Source: UBA4312 sp040266995
Lineage (GTDB): Bacteria; Bacillota_I; Bacilli_A; Erysipelotrichales; Erysipelotrichaceae
Length of the DNA: 64,000 nt
NCBI GenBank assembly: GCA_040266995.1
Contig: JAWRHV010000039.1
Span: 116,402 to 180,401 of the forward strand
Reading direction: 5' to 3'
Shown: positions 57,209 through 64,000 of the stretch, in pieces
Numbering within the stretch: position 1 is the stretch's first letter
How the letters are laid out: the number at the start of each line of letters is the position of its first letter
Notes under the pieces: generated by a model
Databases searched by the model: none
What the model saw: only the letters and a program-made list of their open reading frames with translations
Told to the model about the DNA's origin: nothing
Position numbers and translations under genes: made by a program

Positions 57209-58788
57209 TCAAATCCCATCTTTTCCATCACATGGATATCTTCCGGGAAGAAGGTCAGTCCGACTTCTGCGCCTTCCTCGACATAATCGGTTGTATGGAT
57301 CTTAAATTCACGACCCTCGGTCATAAAGCGAACACGATAGATTCCCTCTTTGATTTGATCCGGATCAAAATCATATTCCACGTATAAATCGATTTCCTCG
57401 TCTTCACTGGACAGCTTCCATGCCTGGGCATTGGCCCATGTCTTCAGATCGGTATCCAATGCCATGGCTTCATGGATTTCATCCACCGTCTTAAAGAAGT
57501 TGAAGGCACTGATGGCTTCATTGGCCTTCTTGTTTTCTACAACACGCTGGTCAATGACCCAGATTTTCCGGGTAATCGTCGTCCCTTTGGAGGTAGAGAA
57601 GGTCACCTCGTATTCCCCCAGTTCATTTTCCAGATTGGTTTCGATGGAACTGATGGAAATATATTCATCCGTTGCCGGATCCCAGGCCTGGGCGTCCGCA
57701 CGGGCAACGATGTCTTTTTCATCCAGATCCTTCATGTCCTCAATATCCACATAAAAATCATTGGCACTGATTTTTTCCTGGCCATCCTCACTGGTTACAA
57801 TATTATTGGAAATGACATGCATGTTGACCGTTACCTGGGTACCAGGTACCGTTTCCACCATCACTTCATAATGGACCCCTTTAAATAAAACCGAATCCAC
57901 GATGCCGGTCATTTTTCCCTGGTCCAACGGGACAATATCAATATCTTCCGGACGGATGATGACATCAACCTTTTCATTCGGCTTGAATCCATAATCCACA
58001 CATTCATAATTTTCATCATCAAAACGCACCAGCTTATCCTGTAACATAACACCAGGAATAATATTGGATTCTCCGATAAACTTGGCTACATAGCGGTTGA
58101 CCGGTTCATTGTAGATTTCCTGCGGCGTTCCCACCTGCTGGATCTCTCCATCTTTCATGACCACGATCTTATCGCTCATCGTCAGCGCTTCCTCCTGGTC
58201 ATGGGTAACAAAAATAAAGGTGATGCCGACTTCCTGCTGGATCCGCTTTAATTCATACTGCATCTCCTGACGCAGCTTCAGATCCAGAGCCCCCAACGGT
58301 TCATCCAGCAATAAAACCGCCGGTTCGTTGACCAAAGCCCGGGCTATGGCCACACGTTGCTGCTGCCCGCCGGACATCAAGGTTACATCCTTTTTCTCAT
58401 AGCCTTCCAAACCAATCAGCTTTAACATTCGCATGACCTTCTGGTCAATGACATCCTTGCTCATCTTCTTGATCTTCAGACCAAACGCAATATTGTCATA
58501 CACATTCAGATGCGGAAACAACGCATACTTCTGAAAGACTGTATTCAGCTCTCGTTTATAGGGCGGTACATGTTTGATGTCCTCCCCGTTAAAGATGACC
58601 TGCCCCTCAGTCGGTTCCAGAAAACCGGCCAAAATCCGTAATAATGTCGTTTTCCCACAACCGCTAGGACCCAGTAAGGTCACAAATTCATTCTCATAAA
58701 TATCCAGGTCAATGCCTTTGAGCACAACCTGGTCTTCAAAGTTTTTCACAATATTGCGAAACTGTATAATCTTCTTTTTCTCTTCCAT
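57205..58788 (-). CDS. potA: Polyamine ABC transporter ATPase PotA with inserted domains
   Basis: A 527-residue ATPase energising polyamine uptake. The nucleotide-binding domain is normal: Walker A GPSGCGKTTLL, MSGGQQQRVAIARAL, Walker B LLLDEPLGALD and VTHDQEEAL. The C-terminal TOBE domain is split. After FKGVHYEVMVETVPG about 160 extra residues intervene before the usual end EVGLTFFPEDIHVME. The insert has two related units (ADAQAWDPATDE and ANAQAWKLSSEDE) with Ig-like strands. Typical PotA is about 350-380 residues. First structural gene after the XRE-cupin regulator. Confidence 0.92.
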   Translation of the reverse strand: MEEKKKIIQFRNIVKNFEDQVVLKGIDLDIYENEFVTLLGPSGCGKTTLLRILAGFLEPTEGQVIFNGEDIKHVPPYKRELNTVFQKYALFPHLNVYDNIAFGLKIKKMSKDVIDQKVMRMLKLIGLEGYEKKDVTLMSGGQQQRVAIARALVNEPAVLLLDEPLGALDLKLRQEMQYELKRIQQEVGITFIFVTHDQEEALTMSDKIVVMKDGEIQQVGTPQEIYNEPVNRYVAKFIGESNIIPGVMLQDKLVRFDDENYECVDYGFKPNEKVDVIIRPEDIDIVPLDQGKMTGIVDSVLFKGVHYEVMVETVPGTQVTVNMHVISNNIVTSEDGQEKISANDFYVDIEDMKDLDEKDIVARADAQAWDPATDEYISISSIETNLENELGEYEVTFSTSKGTTITRKIWVIDQRVVENKKANEAISAFNFFKTVDEIHEAMALDTDLKTWANAQAWKLSSEDEEIDLYVEYDFDPDQIKEGIYRVRFMTEGREFKIHTTDYVEEGAEVGLTFFPEDIHVMEKMGFE

Positions 58789-58801
58789 ACTTCATAACTC
58801 C

Positions 58802-59335
58802 CTAAAATGTCGGTGGTGTGGATATCCACAGAACCTTGGCATCCGTCTGATTCGGATTGTATAAATAATGACTCTTTCTTCCCTCAATATAAAACGTTTC
58901 TTTCGCCTTGATCCGATAGACCTTTGACCCCATGACCAGCTGGATCTGCCCCTTTAGGACATACCCGAATTCCTGCCCTTCATGGCTGATGATTTCTTCC
59001 GTTTTACATTTTCCATGTAACGTTAATAAAATCGGTTCCATCTGGTTTTTCTGGGCATTAGGAACGATCCATTCAATGATCCTTCGTTCCTGCTCATCCA
59101 CAAAAAAATCATCGGTTCCAAACACAACCTGCACCTCCGGTGATTCCTGAAAAAACTCGGAAAGATTGGTTCCCAGCGCTTCCAGGATATCTTCCAAGGC
59201 GGATATATTCGGACTGGTCAGATCTCTTTCCAACTGCGATAAGAAGCCCTTGGTCAATTCACAGCGGATGGCCAGTTCCTCTAACGTCAGATTGTTCTGC
59301 AGACGCAGCTCCTTTAACTTTTGTCCGATTTTCAA
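58802..59335 (-). CDS. XRE-cupin regulator (PuuR-like)
   Basis: A 177-residue regulator: N-terminal XRE helix-turn-helix (LRLQNNLTLEELAIRCELTK, then LSQLERDLTSPNISAL) and C-terminal cupin (EGQEFGYVLKGQIQLV, ESHYLYNPNQT-like end). PuuR-type proteins sense polyamines or amino acids. It starts the pot operon, 13 nt before potA, so it likely autoregulates polyamine uptake. The start codon is TTG, preceded by a run of seven G. A 16-bp palindrome lies just upstream. Confidence 0.88.
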   Translation of the reverse strand: MKIGQKLKELRLQNNLTLEELAIRCELTKGFLSQLERDLTSPNISALEDILEALGTNLSEFFQESPEVQVVFGTDDFFVDEQERRIIEWIVPNAQKNQMEPILLTLHGKCKTEEIISHEGQEFGYVLKGQIQLVMGSKVYRIKAKETFYIEGRKSHYLYNPNQTDAKVLWISTPPTF

Positions 59336-59349
59336 AAAATCACCCCCCC

Positions 59350-59398
59350 GTTTAATTAATTAAACTTTTTGTTTATTTTATAAAACAATCCTATTATA
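59350..59398 (-). promoter_or_regulatory. pot operon promoter region and palindrome
   Basis: TATAAT on the minus strand at 59398-59393. A perfect palindrome GTTTAATTAATTAAAC lies at 59350-59365, between promoter and start codon. Possible regulator binding site. Confidence 0.5.
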
Positions 59399-59428
59399 CA
59401 TTTATCTATAAGCATATACAAGAAAAAA

Positions 59429-59455
59429 GAAGCATTCCTTTTCAGAATGCTTCTC
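59429..59455 (-). terminator. Terminator after PTS IIB gene
   Basis: Minus-strand ten-bp stem AGAAGCATTC/GAATGCTTCT with a 7-nt loop, followed by a T run. Confidence 0.8.
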
Positions 59456-59456
59456 C

Positions 59457-59927
59457 TTATTCTTCAAATAATAGTCTTGTATCCTCTTTCTCTGTACCAG
59501 GTACCCTTTGAATGAACAATTCCACCCCGGCATCCTTTAACTGACAGAATGCATCGATATCCTTTTGGTCGACCGCAATGCTGCTGGCAACCTGTTTTTT
59601 TCCGGCAGACATACGCATATTTCCGACATTGACCGAACGGATCGGAATCCCACCCTGTACCAATCGAAGCACATCCTGTGGACAGTCACAAATCACAAAT
59701 ACATCTCTGCTGGTCGGAAAATCATCCATCGCATCCTGTACGGTGACAAATTTCACTTCCACTTGGTTCTGTATTGATGCCTTCATCAGATTCTGGCTGA
59801 ATGTATTCTCTGCCAAAGCATCGTTCACGACTAAAATAAAGGAAGTCTTCGCCACTGACAGCCACTGATACGTAATCTGCCCATGAATCAGACGACTGTC
59901 AATTCTAGTAAATATATGATTTGTCAT
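59457..59927 (-). CDS. PTS mannose/sorbose-family IIB protein, orphan
   Basis: A 156-residue IIB component of the mannose-class phosphotransferase system. The phosphorylation-site His lies in TRIDSRLIHGQITYQWL, followed by FILVVNDALAEN and INVGNMRMSAGKK-type sequence (here VNVGNMRMSAGKK). IIB passes phosphate from IIA to the sugar on IIC/IID. No IIA, IIC or IID is adjacent, so partner proteins are elsewhere or it has a regulatory role. GAGGTAATAGTT precedes ATG 59927. Confidence 0.88.
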   Translation of the reverse strand: MTNHIFTRIDSRLIHGQITYQWLSVAKTSFILVVNDALAENTFSQNLMKASIQNQVEVKFVTVQDAMDDFPTSRDVFVICDCPQDVLRLVQGGIPIRSVNVGNMRMSAGKKQVASSIAVDQKDIDAFCQLKDAGVELFIQRVPGTEKEDTRLLFEE

Positions 59928-60102
59928 AACTATTACCTCATCTATTTCTATTATAGTCATTTATGGATGGTTTTACAATTTGGACTGATAAATCATACAA
60001 TCTTATGTCTTTGATCTAGAACAATGATTAGTATGTTTTCCAAAGATATACCTATCCATCAGTAACATGACAAAATCTTCTTCTTAAAGCTTTTTATTTC
60101 CA

Positions 60103-60131
60103 TTGTATCTCTTTACTATTTCCCTTATTAT
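60103..60131 (+). promoter_or_regulatory. Promoter of AAA-CYTH gene
   Basis: TTGTAT (60103-60108), 17 nt, TATTAT (60126-60131), 17 nt before ATG 60149. The rest of the gap 59961-60102 is AT-rich with nothing else recognised. Confidence 0.5.
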
Positions 60132-60148
60132 GAATGCGGAGGTATTCT

Positions 60149-61252
60149 ATGGAACTATCTAAGATCGTTATAACCGGTGGACCTTGTGCCGGTAAATCCA
60201 CAGCGATGAGCTGGATCCAGAATGCGTTTACTAAACAAGGGTATACGGTTCTATTTATCCCGGAAACCGCAACGGAGCTGATTACCGGTGGGGTTGCCCC
60301 TTGGACCTGTGGGAGCCGGGCAGACTATCAGAAATGCCAGATGCAGCTGCAGCTGGAAAAAGAAAAAGTCTTTGAACAAGCTGCCCGTACTATGACAGTC
60401 AATAAAATATTGATTGTGTGTGACCGCGGTGCATTGGATAATAAGGCTTATATGACAGACGATGATTTTCAGCAGCTTCTGCAACAACTGAATACCAACG
60501 AAATCGAATTGCGTGATCAGTACGATGCCGTCTTTCGTCTTGTCTCTGCCGCTAAAGGAGCAGAAGCCTTCTATACAACCTCCAATAATGCCGCAAGAAC
60601 GGAAACGGTTGAACAAGCTTGTTCGTTGGATGACAAATTAATTGGTGCATGGACAGGGCATCCGCATTTACGGATCATCGATAATTCCACGTCTTTTGAA
60701 GAGAAGATGCGTCGACTGTTGAGCGAGATTTCTTCCTTTTTAGGCGTACCGGAACCGTTTGAGATCGAACGAAAGTTTCTGATTGAATATCCGGATATTT
60801 CCGTCTTAGAAATGAATCCGAACTGTAAACGCATTGAAATCATCCAGACTTATTTAAAATCACAGGATGGGAAAGAAATCCGGGTACGGCAAAGAGGAAT
60901 GAATGGAAACTATGTGTATTTTAAAACCATCAAACGGCATGTATCCGATATCAAACGCATTGAGATCGAGGAACGCATTTCAAAGGAAGATTATTTAACC
61001 TTATTAATGGAAGCCGATACCTCTCGTCGTCAGATTCGTAAAACAAGATATTGTCTTACATACGATGGCCAATACTTTGAAATTGATGTATATCCTTTCT
61101 GGCATCACCAGGCTATTCTGGAAATCGAACTCAGCGATGAAAATCAAAAGATCCGATTCCCTAAGGATATTCGTGTCATCAAGGAAGTCACACAGGATCC
61201 TGCTTATAAAAATGCTTCTTTATCTAAAATGACAGGAGAGCATTTCCTATGA
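60149..61252 (+). CDS. AAA_28 NTPase fused to CYTH domain
   Basis: A 367-residue two-domain protein. Residues 1-190 are a P-loop NTPase of the AAA_28 type (VITGGPCAGKSTAMSW, CDRGALDNKAYMT). Residues about 205-360 are a CYTH/triphosphate tunnel metalloenzyme domain beginning FEIERKFLIEYP, the diagnostic ExExK, with KEIRVRQRGMNGNYVYFKTI and EIEERISKEDYLTLL, listed as IRVRQRG, VYFKTI and EERISKEDY. TTM enzymes hydrolyse triphosphates or make cyclic nucleotides. CGGAGG precedes ATG 60149. Coupled by ATGA to a ChbG-type deacetylase. Confidence 0.88.
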   Translation: MELSKIVITGGPCAGKSTAMSWIQNAFTKQGYTVLFIPETATELITGGVAPWTCGSRADYQKCQMQLQLEKEKVFEQAARTMTVNKILIVCDRGALDNKAYMTDDDFQQLLQQLNTNEIELRDQYDAVFRLVSAAKGAEAFYTTSNNAARTETVEQACSLDDKLIGAWTGHPHLRIIDNSTSFEEKMRRLLSEISSFLGVPEPFEIERKFLIEYPDISVLEMNPNCKRIEIIQTYLKSQDGKEIRVRQRGMNGNYVYFKTIKRHVSDIKRIEIEERISKEDYLTLLMEADTSRRQIRKTRYCLTYDGQYFEIDVYPFWHHQAILEIELSDENQKIRFPKDIRVIKEVTQDPAYKNASLSKMTGEHFL

Positions 61253-62001
61253 AACAAATCATGATACGAGCCGATGATCTAGGATATAGCCAAGGCATCA
61301 ACTATGGTATTGAAAGAGCTGTAAAACACGGCATCATCAATAATGTGGGCTGGATGGTCAATATGGATGCCTCGATGCACGGCTATGAATTATTAAAGGA
61401 CTGTGATATCAGCTGGGGTCTGCATACCAATATATGCGCTGGTAAACCGATAACCGATCCAAAATATATTCCCAGTTTAGTGGAAAAGGACGGAAGCTTT
61501 CATCCCTCCAAGGTCTATCGCCAAGCGGACCATGATATCGTTAATCTGGAAGAAGCCTTGATAGAAATCGAAGCCCAGCTGCAACGGTTTATTGAATGGC
61601 GAGGAAAAGCCCCGGATTACTTTGAAGCCCATGCGGTCAAAAGTAAAACTTTCGATCAAGCGATACAAATGACAGCCCAAAAACATGGTTATCTCTATCA
61701 AGAATTATCCTTTGATTCCCATATTCCTGTACAGATCAACGGACATACAATGTATATGACACTGAAAGGCTCTGTACCTGGGTATGATCCGGTCTATGAA
61801 TTTAAACATATGGTAGAGAACGGTCATGAAGACTGCATCAATTTGTTGATCTATCATCCCGGCTATATTGATGCCTATCTGATGGAACATTCCTCTTTGG
61901 TACATTGTCGTCCCCTGGAAACAGAAGCTTCTGTTGTATTAAAAGACTATGTACAAAAGAACAAGGTTCATTTACTTTCATATAAAGAATTAGCGCAATG
62001 A
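61249..62001 (+). CDS. ChbG/HpnK (YdjC) family carbohydrate deacetylase
   Basis: A 250-residue YdjC-type enzyme that removes acetyl from amino sugars such as diacetylchitobiose. The metal site is MIRADDLGYSQGINYGIERA, listed as RADDLGYSQGIN, with His in WGLHTNICAGKPI and FEAHAVKS, and IYHPGYID near the end. Overlap with the AAA-CYTH gene suggests joint action, substrate unknown. Stop codon lies in the 5' arm of a terminator. Confidence 0.9.
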   Translation: MKQIMIRADDLGYSQGINYGIERAVKHGIINNVGWMVNMDASMHGYELLKDCDISWGLHTNICAGKPITDPKYIPSLVEKDGSFHPSKVYRQADHDIVNLEEALIEIEAQLQRFIEWRGKAPDYFEAHAVKSKTFDQAIQMTAQKHGYLYQELSFDSHIPVQINGHTMYMTLKGSVPGYDPVYEFKHMVENGHEDCINLLIYHPGYIDAYLMEHSSLVHCRPLETEASVVLKDYVQKNKVHLLSYKELAQ

Positions 62002-62024
62002 GATTTCAATCATTGCGCTTTACT
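61992..62024. terminator. Terminator after ChbG-like gene
   Basis: Ten-bp perfect stem AGCGCAATGA/TCATTGCGCT with an 8-nt loop, then TTACTTTAT. Convergent with the nitrilase-family gene. Confidence 0.75.
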
Positions 62025-62827
62025 TTATAAATGTCTTTTCTTCGATGTTGTAATAAAGGGAGTTGTTCACGAACACGATCCGTTTCTTCCAGATCTATCG
62101 TTTGGATCCACATTCCTTCTTTTTCATCCAGTTCTTTCAACACTTTTCCCCATGGATCACATAATATAGAATGGCCCCATGAATGATACGAATCCTTCAT
62201 GTTCCGGCAAGGCGACGCCCCTACGGTAAATACCTGGTTGTCCACCGCTCTCTGTCGAAACAAAAGCTCCCAATGTAGGGGTCCCGTTGTCATATTAAAG
62301 GAAGCCGGTACAAACAAGATCTTAGCTCCCTGATCTACCATCAGACGACTTAATTCCGGAAACCGGAAGTCATAACAGATGCAGAGTCCCATGACACCAA
62401 ATTCCGTAGAGAATACCGTTACATCCTGTCCCGGTGTCAAGGTATCTGACTCCTTAAAATATTGTCCCCCTTTGACATTGATATCAAATAGATGCATCTT
62501 TCTGTGCCTGGCAATTTGTCTGCCTTCTCTATCAAACACATAGGATGTGTTATAAATATGGTTTCCATCTCTTTCCGGAATACTGCCGGCAATCAGATAG
62601 ATTTGTTTCTCTTTCGCTATCTGCGACAGCCTCTGCCAGCTTTCCTGCCCTTGTTTTTCAGCATATATAGGAAAACAATCTGTATGATACGGACAAGTAA
62701 ACATTTCCGGCAGAACAACGATATCCACTTTCTCCAATGCCCGGATCTTTTTTTCTGCCTGCTCCAGATTCTTTGATTTATCTGTATCCACATAAGACTG
62801 TAAAACAGCAATTGTAACATTGTTCAT
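62006..62827 (-). CDS. Carbon-nitrogen hydrolase (omega-amidase/NitFhit-like)
   Basis: A 273-residue nitrilase-superfamily amidase. The catalytic triad is visible: Glu in VVLPEMF, Lys in HRKMHLFDI and Cys in LCICYDFRFPEL. The spacing and FDINVKGG fit the omega-amidase or deaminated-glutathione amidase group. Cytoplasmic. No ribosome site is present: TTGACG, 17 nt, TATACT, then 6 nt to ATG, so the mRNA should be leaderless. Confidence 0.9.
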   Translation of the reverse strand: MNNVTIAVLQSYVDTDKSKNLEQAEKKIRALEKVDIVVLPEMFTCPYHTDCFPIYAEKQGQESWQRLSQIAKEKQIYLIAGSIPERDGNHIYNTSYVFDREGRQIARHRKMHLFDINVKGGQYFKESDTLTPGQDVTVFSTEFGVMGLCICYDFRFPELSRLMVDQGAKILFVPASFNMTTGPLHWELLFRQRAVDNQVFTVGASPCRNMKDSYHSWGHSILCDPWGKVLKELDEKEGMWIQTIDLEETDRVREQLPLLQHRRKDIYKVKRND

Positions 62828-62833
62828 AGCTTC

Positions 62834-62862
62834 AGTATAAAAATGATCGTTCCTGCCGTCAA
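62834..62862 (-). promoter_or_regulatory. Promoter of C-N hydrolase, leaderless-type
   Basis: TTGACG (62862-62857), exactly 17 nt, TATACT (62839-62834), then GAAGCT and ATG. The best-supported leaderless promoter in the window. Confidence 0.65.
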
Positions 62863-62879
62863 TGGATTTTTATTTGTCC

Positions 62880-63101
62880 TTCTTTGTTCTTTATCGAAAT
62901 AGAGAATGTACCCCAAGCTCAGAAAGCATCAAGGTATCAGATGAACATATCGAAATACAGAGGAAGTATCATGAAAGCTGAGATGCAAGAAGGATACTGG
63001 AGACAGGCAAAACTGTAAGAATTACAGATACTGCCATAATCAGAAGAATAGGAGGTTGGCAATTCCTCTCTGTCCTAAAGGACGGGTCTCCTTGCCGTAT
63101 T
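62880..63101 (+). mobile_element. Relic IS200/IS605-type right end / omega-RNA-like region
   Basis: About 220 nt without an ORF but with several clean hairpins: AGTATC/GATACT (62965/62993), CTGTAA-GAA-TTACAG (63013-63027), and an end structure GGCAA/TTGCC (63058-63096) enclosing GTCCT/AGGAC. The last matches the style of right-end hairpins after tnpB in IS200/IS605 elements, where the omega guide RNA is also encoded. No tnpA or tnpB remains. The boundary falls at the start of the following ORF. Confidence 0.5.
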
Positions 63102-63105
63102 ATGG

Positions 63106-63825
63106 ATGAAAGACTTATTAGAGCACAAAAATATACAAGCCTTATTTGTAAAATATACGATTAAAGAATGGGAAAACCAACCCATCTCTTCCATTCGGGA
63201 ACATATACGCCCTTATTCCGACGCTTGTGCCTATCTTAACTTTTTGGTTGTGGATGACCATGAACGCCCTCTCACTCTGTTTGCCCTACAACCTTGTCCT
63301 CAGTATTCCTATGGAGCCGGCTACGAGATAGAACCTGTACGCCAACTGGTCCAGCTTCATGAACATTGGATCCAGCAGCCTGACCATCCTACAATTCCTA
63401 TTTACACCATATGGCTTTTCTTGAAGTGCCCACAGGAATTACAAAACTATGATGAACATATTCTGTGCAAGGAACGCATTCGAAATCTAAAGAATCTACA
63501 TATGGTCTTTCTGTTTTTGGGCGAACAGCCCGATGACTACAAATTGATCAACTGTTTAAATATTCTCTATGGAGAAAACATATCAATGATTGAAAAAGAA
63601 GAAATCCTGCAATCTGAATTTGATCTGGATCCAAGCATGAAGGAGGTATTAAGAAATATGGATTATGTAAAAAAAGCCGGTAAGATCGAAGGGAAACAAG
63701 AACAACTGCTTCAATGCATCAAAAATCTGATGGAATCGTTAAACTGCGATGCAGAACATGCGATGGATCTGTTGAAGGTAGAAAAGAACCAAAGAAGCAT
63801 TTATTCTTTTCTGCATATTAACTAA
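63106..63825 (+). CDS. Rpn/PD-(D/E)XK-like protein, possibly truncated
   Basis: A 239-residue protein tentatively related to the Rpn recombination-promoting nuclease group. The C-terminus (KIEGKQEQLLQCIKNLMESL, then HAMDLL) is typical, and the middle (IPIYTIWLFLKCPQELQNYD, listed as IPIYTIWLFLKCP) resembles the group. The expected nuclease motif (D then ExQ) is not clear, and FALQ stands where IEMQ is usual. No ribosome site precedes ATG, which lies directly at the edge of the IS relic, so the N-terminus may have been lost or replaced. Confidence 0.5.
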   Translation: MKDLLEHKNIQALFVKYTIKEWENQPISSIREHIRPYSDACAYLNFLVVDDHERPLTLFALQPCPQYSYGAGYEIEPVRQLVQLHEHWIQQPDHPTIPIYTIWLFLKCPQELQNYDEHILCKERIRNLKNLHMVFLFLGEQPDDYKLINCLNILYGENISMIEKEEILQSEFDLDPSMKEVLRNMDYVKKAGKIEGKQEQLLQCIKNLMESLNCDAEHAMDLLKVEKNQRSIYSFLHIN

Positions 63826-63944
63826 TTTATAAAGACCTTGATATCTGCTTCCTCATTTTCAGAACAAACAGCTAAAGCTTTATGAACAAAATTCTAAACA
63901 AAATGGTTCGATTCCCCCGTTTTTGTGATAAGATAAATGCGCAT

Positions 63945-64000
63945 GGGGCTTTAGCTCAGCTGGGAGAGCGCATGGTTCGCAATCATGAGGTCGCCGGTTC
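63945..64000 (+). tRNA. tRNA-Ala(CGC), 5' part
   Basis: Acceptor strand GGGGCTT, D-stem GCTC/GAGC, anticodon stem CATGG/TCATG with loop TTCGCAA, anticodon CGC (63978-63980) for GCG alanine codons. The gene runs past the window end in the T arm. TAAGAT 20 nt upstream could be a -10. Confidence 0.9.

Noticed and set aside
63903..63922. T-arm-like sequence GGTTCGATTCC suggesting a tRNA 3' fragment or attachment site
   Set aside because: The flanking bases do not form a five-pair T stem, and no second copy bounding an element is seen; probably chance.

Overview
The window looks like a chromosomal segment of a low-to-mid GC, anaerobic, fermentative Bacillota, most likely a gut Erysipelotrichia-type organism. 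This placement is an inference from gene content: butyrate kinase, D-lactate dehydrogenase, ECF vitamin transporters, a fused PotC-PotD, a GlpR/DeoR regulator with carbohydrate genes, and class 1B PyrD with PyrK. Strong GGAGG ribosome sites and intrinsic terminators occur throughout. There is no prophage, no CRISPR array and no complete insertion sequence. The only mobile traces are a relic IS200/IS605-like end near 63.0 kb and a decayed bacteriocin locus at 5.5-6.7 kb.

Layout. 0-13 kb: flavin reductase, MATE exporter, DUF349 protein, DMT transporter, lipoprotein, a broken lactococcin-972-type bacteriocin locus, FAD oxidoreductase, glycosyltransferase with alpha/beta hydrolase, and a KaiC-like/PPDK_N protein. 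13-18 kb: pfkA, then a THF-riboswitch-controlled folT-folC-niaR unit, then an EIIC-type permease with a promoter-overlapping palindrome. 18-30 kb: DUF1848/AlkZ-related pair, DUF554, GNAT and aminotransferase, an unannotated 43-aa gene, hydrolase/DUF434/flavin reductase, buk, and a divergent DeoR regulator facing an epimerase-SDR pair. A second MATE exporter follows, with a transcription-attenuator leader. 30-38 kb: FMN-riboswitch-controlled ribU, a cytidylate-kinase-like protein, a GYF_2/SH3 protein, an orphan RelB-type antitoxin, and the pyrBKDFE operon behind a very short attenuator. 38-49 kb: CBS membrane protein, DUF885 lipoprotein, DUF362, chorismate mutase-ACT, the cca-macro-mnmM operon, rhodanese lipoprotein, and a redox operon (ferredoxin, DUF2249, cupin, D-lactate dehydrogenase) divergent from a Crp-type regulator. 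49-53 kb: copA with four HMA domains, and csoR with its operator. 53-64 kb: PrsW protease, the potABCD operon with its XRE-cupin regulator, an orphan PTS IIB, an AAA-CYTH fusion with a ChbG deacetylase, a nitrilase-family hydrolase, the IS relic, an Rpn-like ORF and the start of tRNA-Ala(CGC).

Regulation is unusually legible. Two known riboswitches (THF, FMN) and two candidate attenuators (MATE, pyr) are visible. Palindromes overlap or flank promoters for NiaR, CsoR, RelB, DeoR, XRE and Crp. Five genes have a -10 box only 6-7 nt before ATG and no Shine-Dalgarno, which suggests leaderless mRNAs. The most novel items are the MATE leader ORF/attenuator, the leaderless gene set, the NiaR-linked EIIC permease, the Ig-like insert in PotA, the frameshifted bacteriocin and the 43-aa gene.
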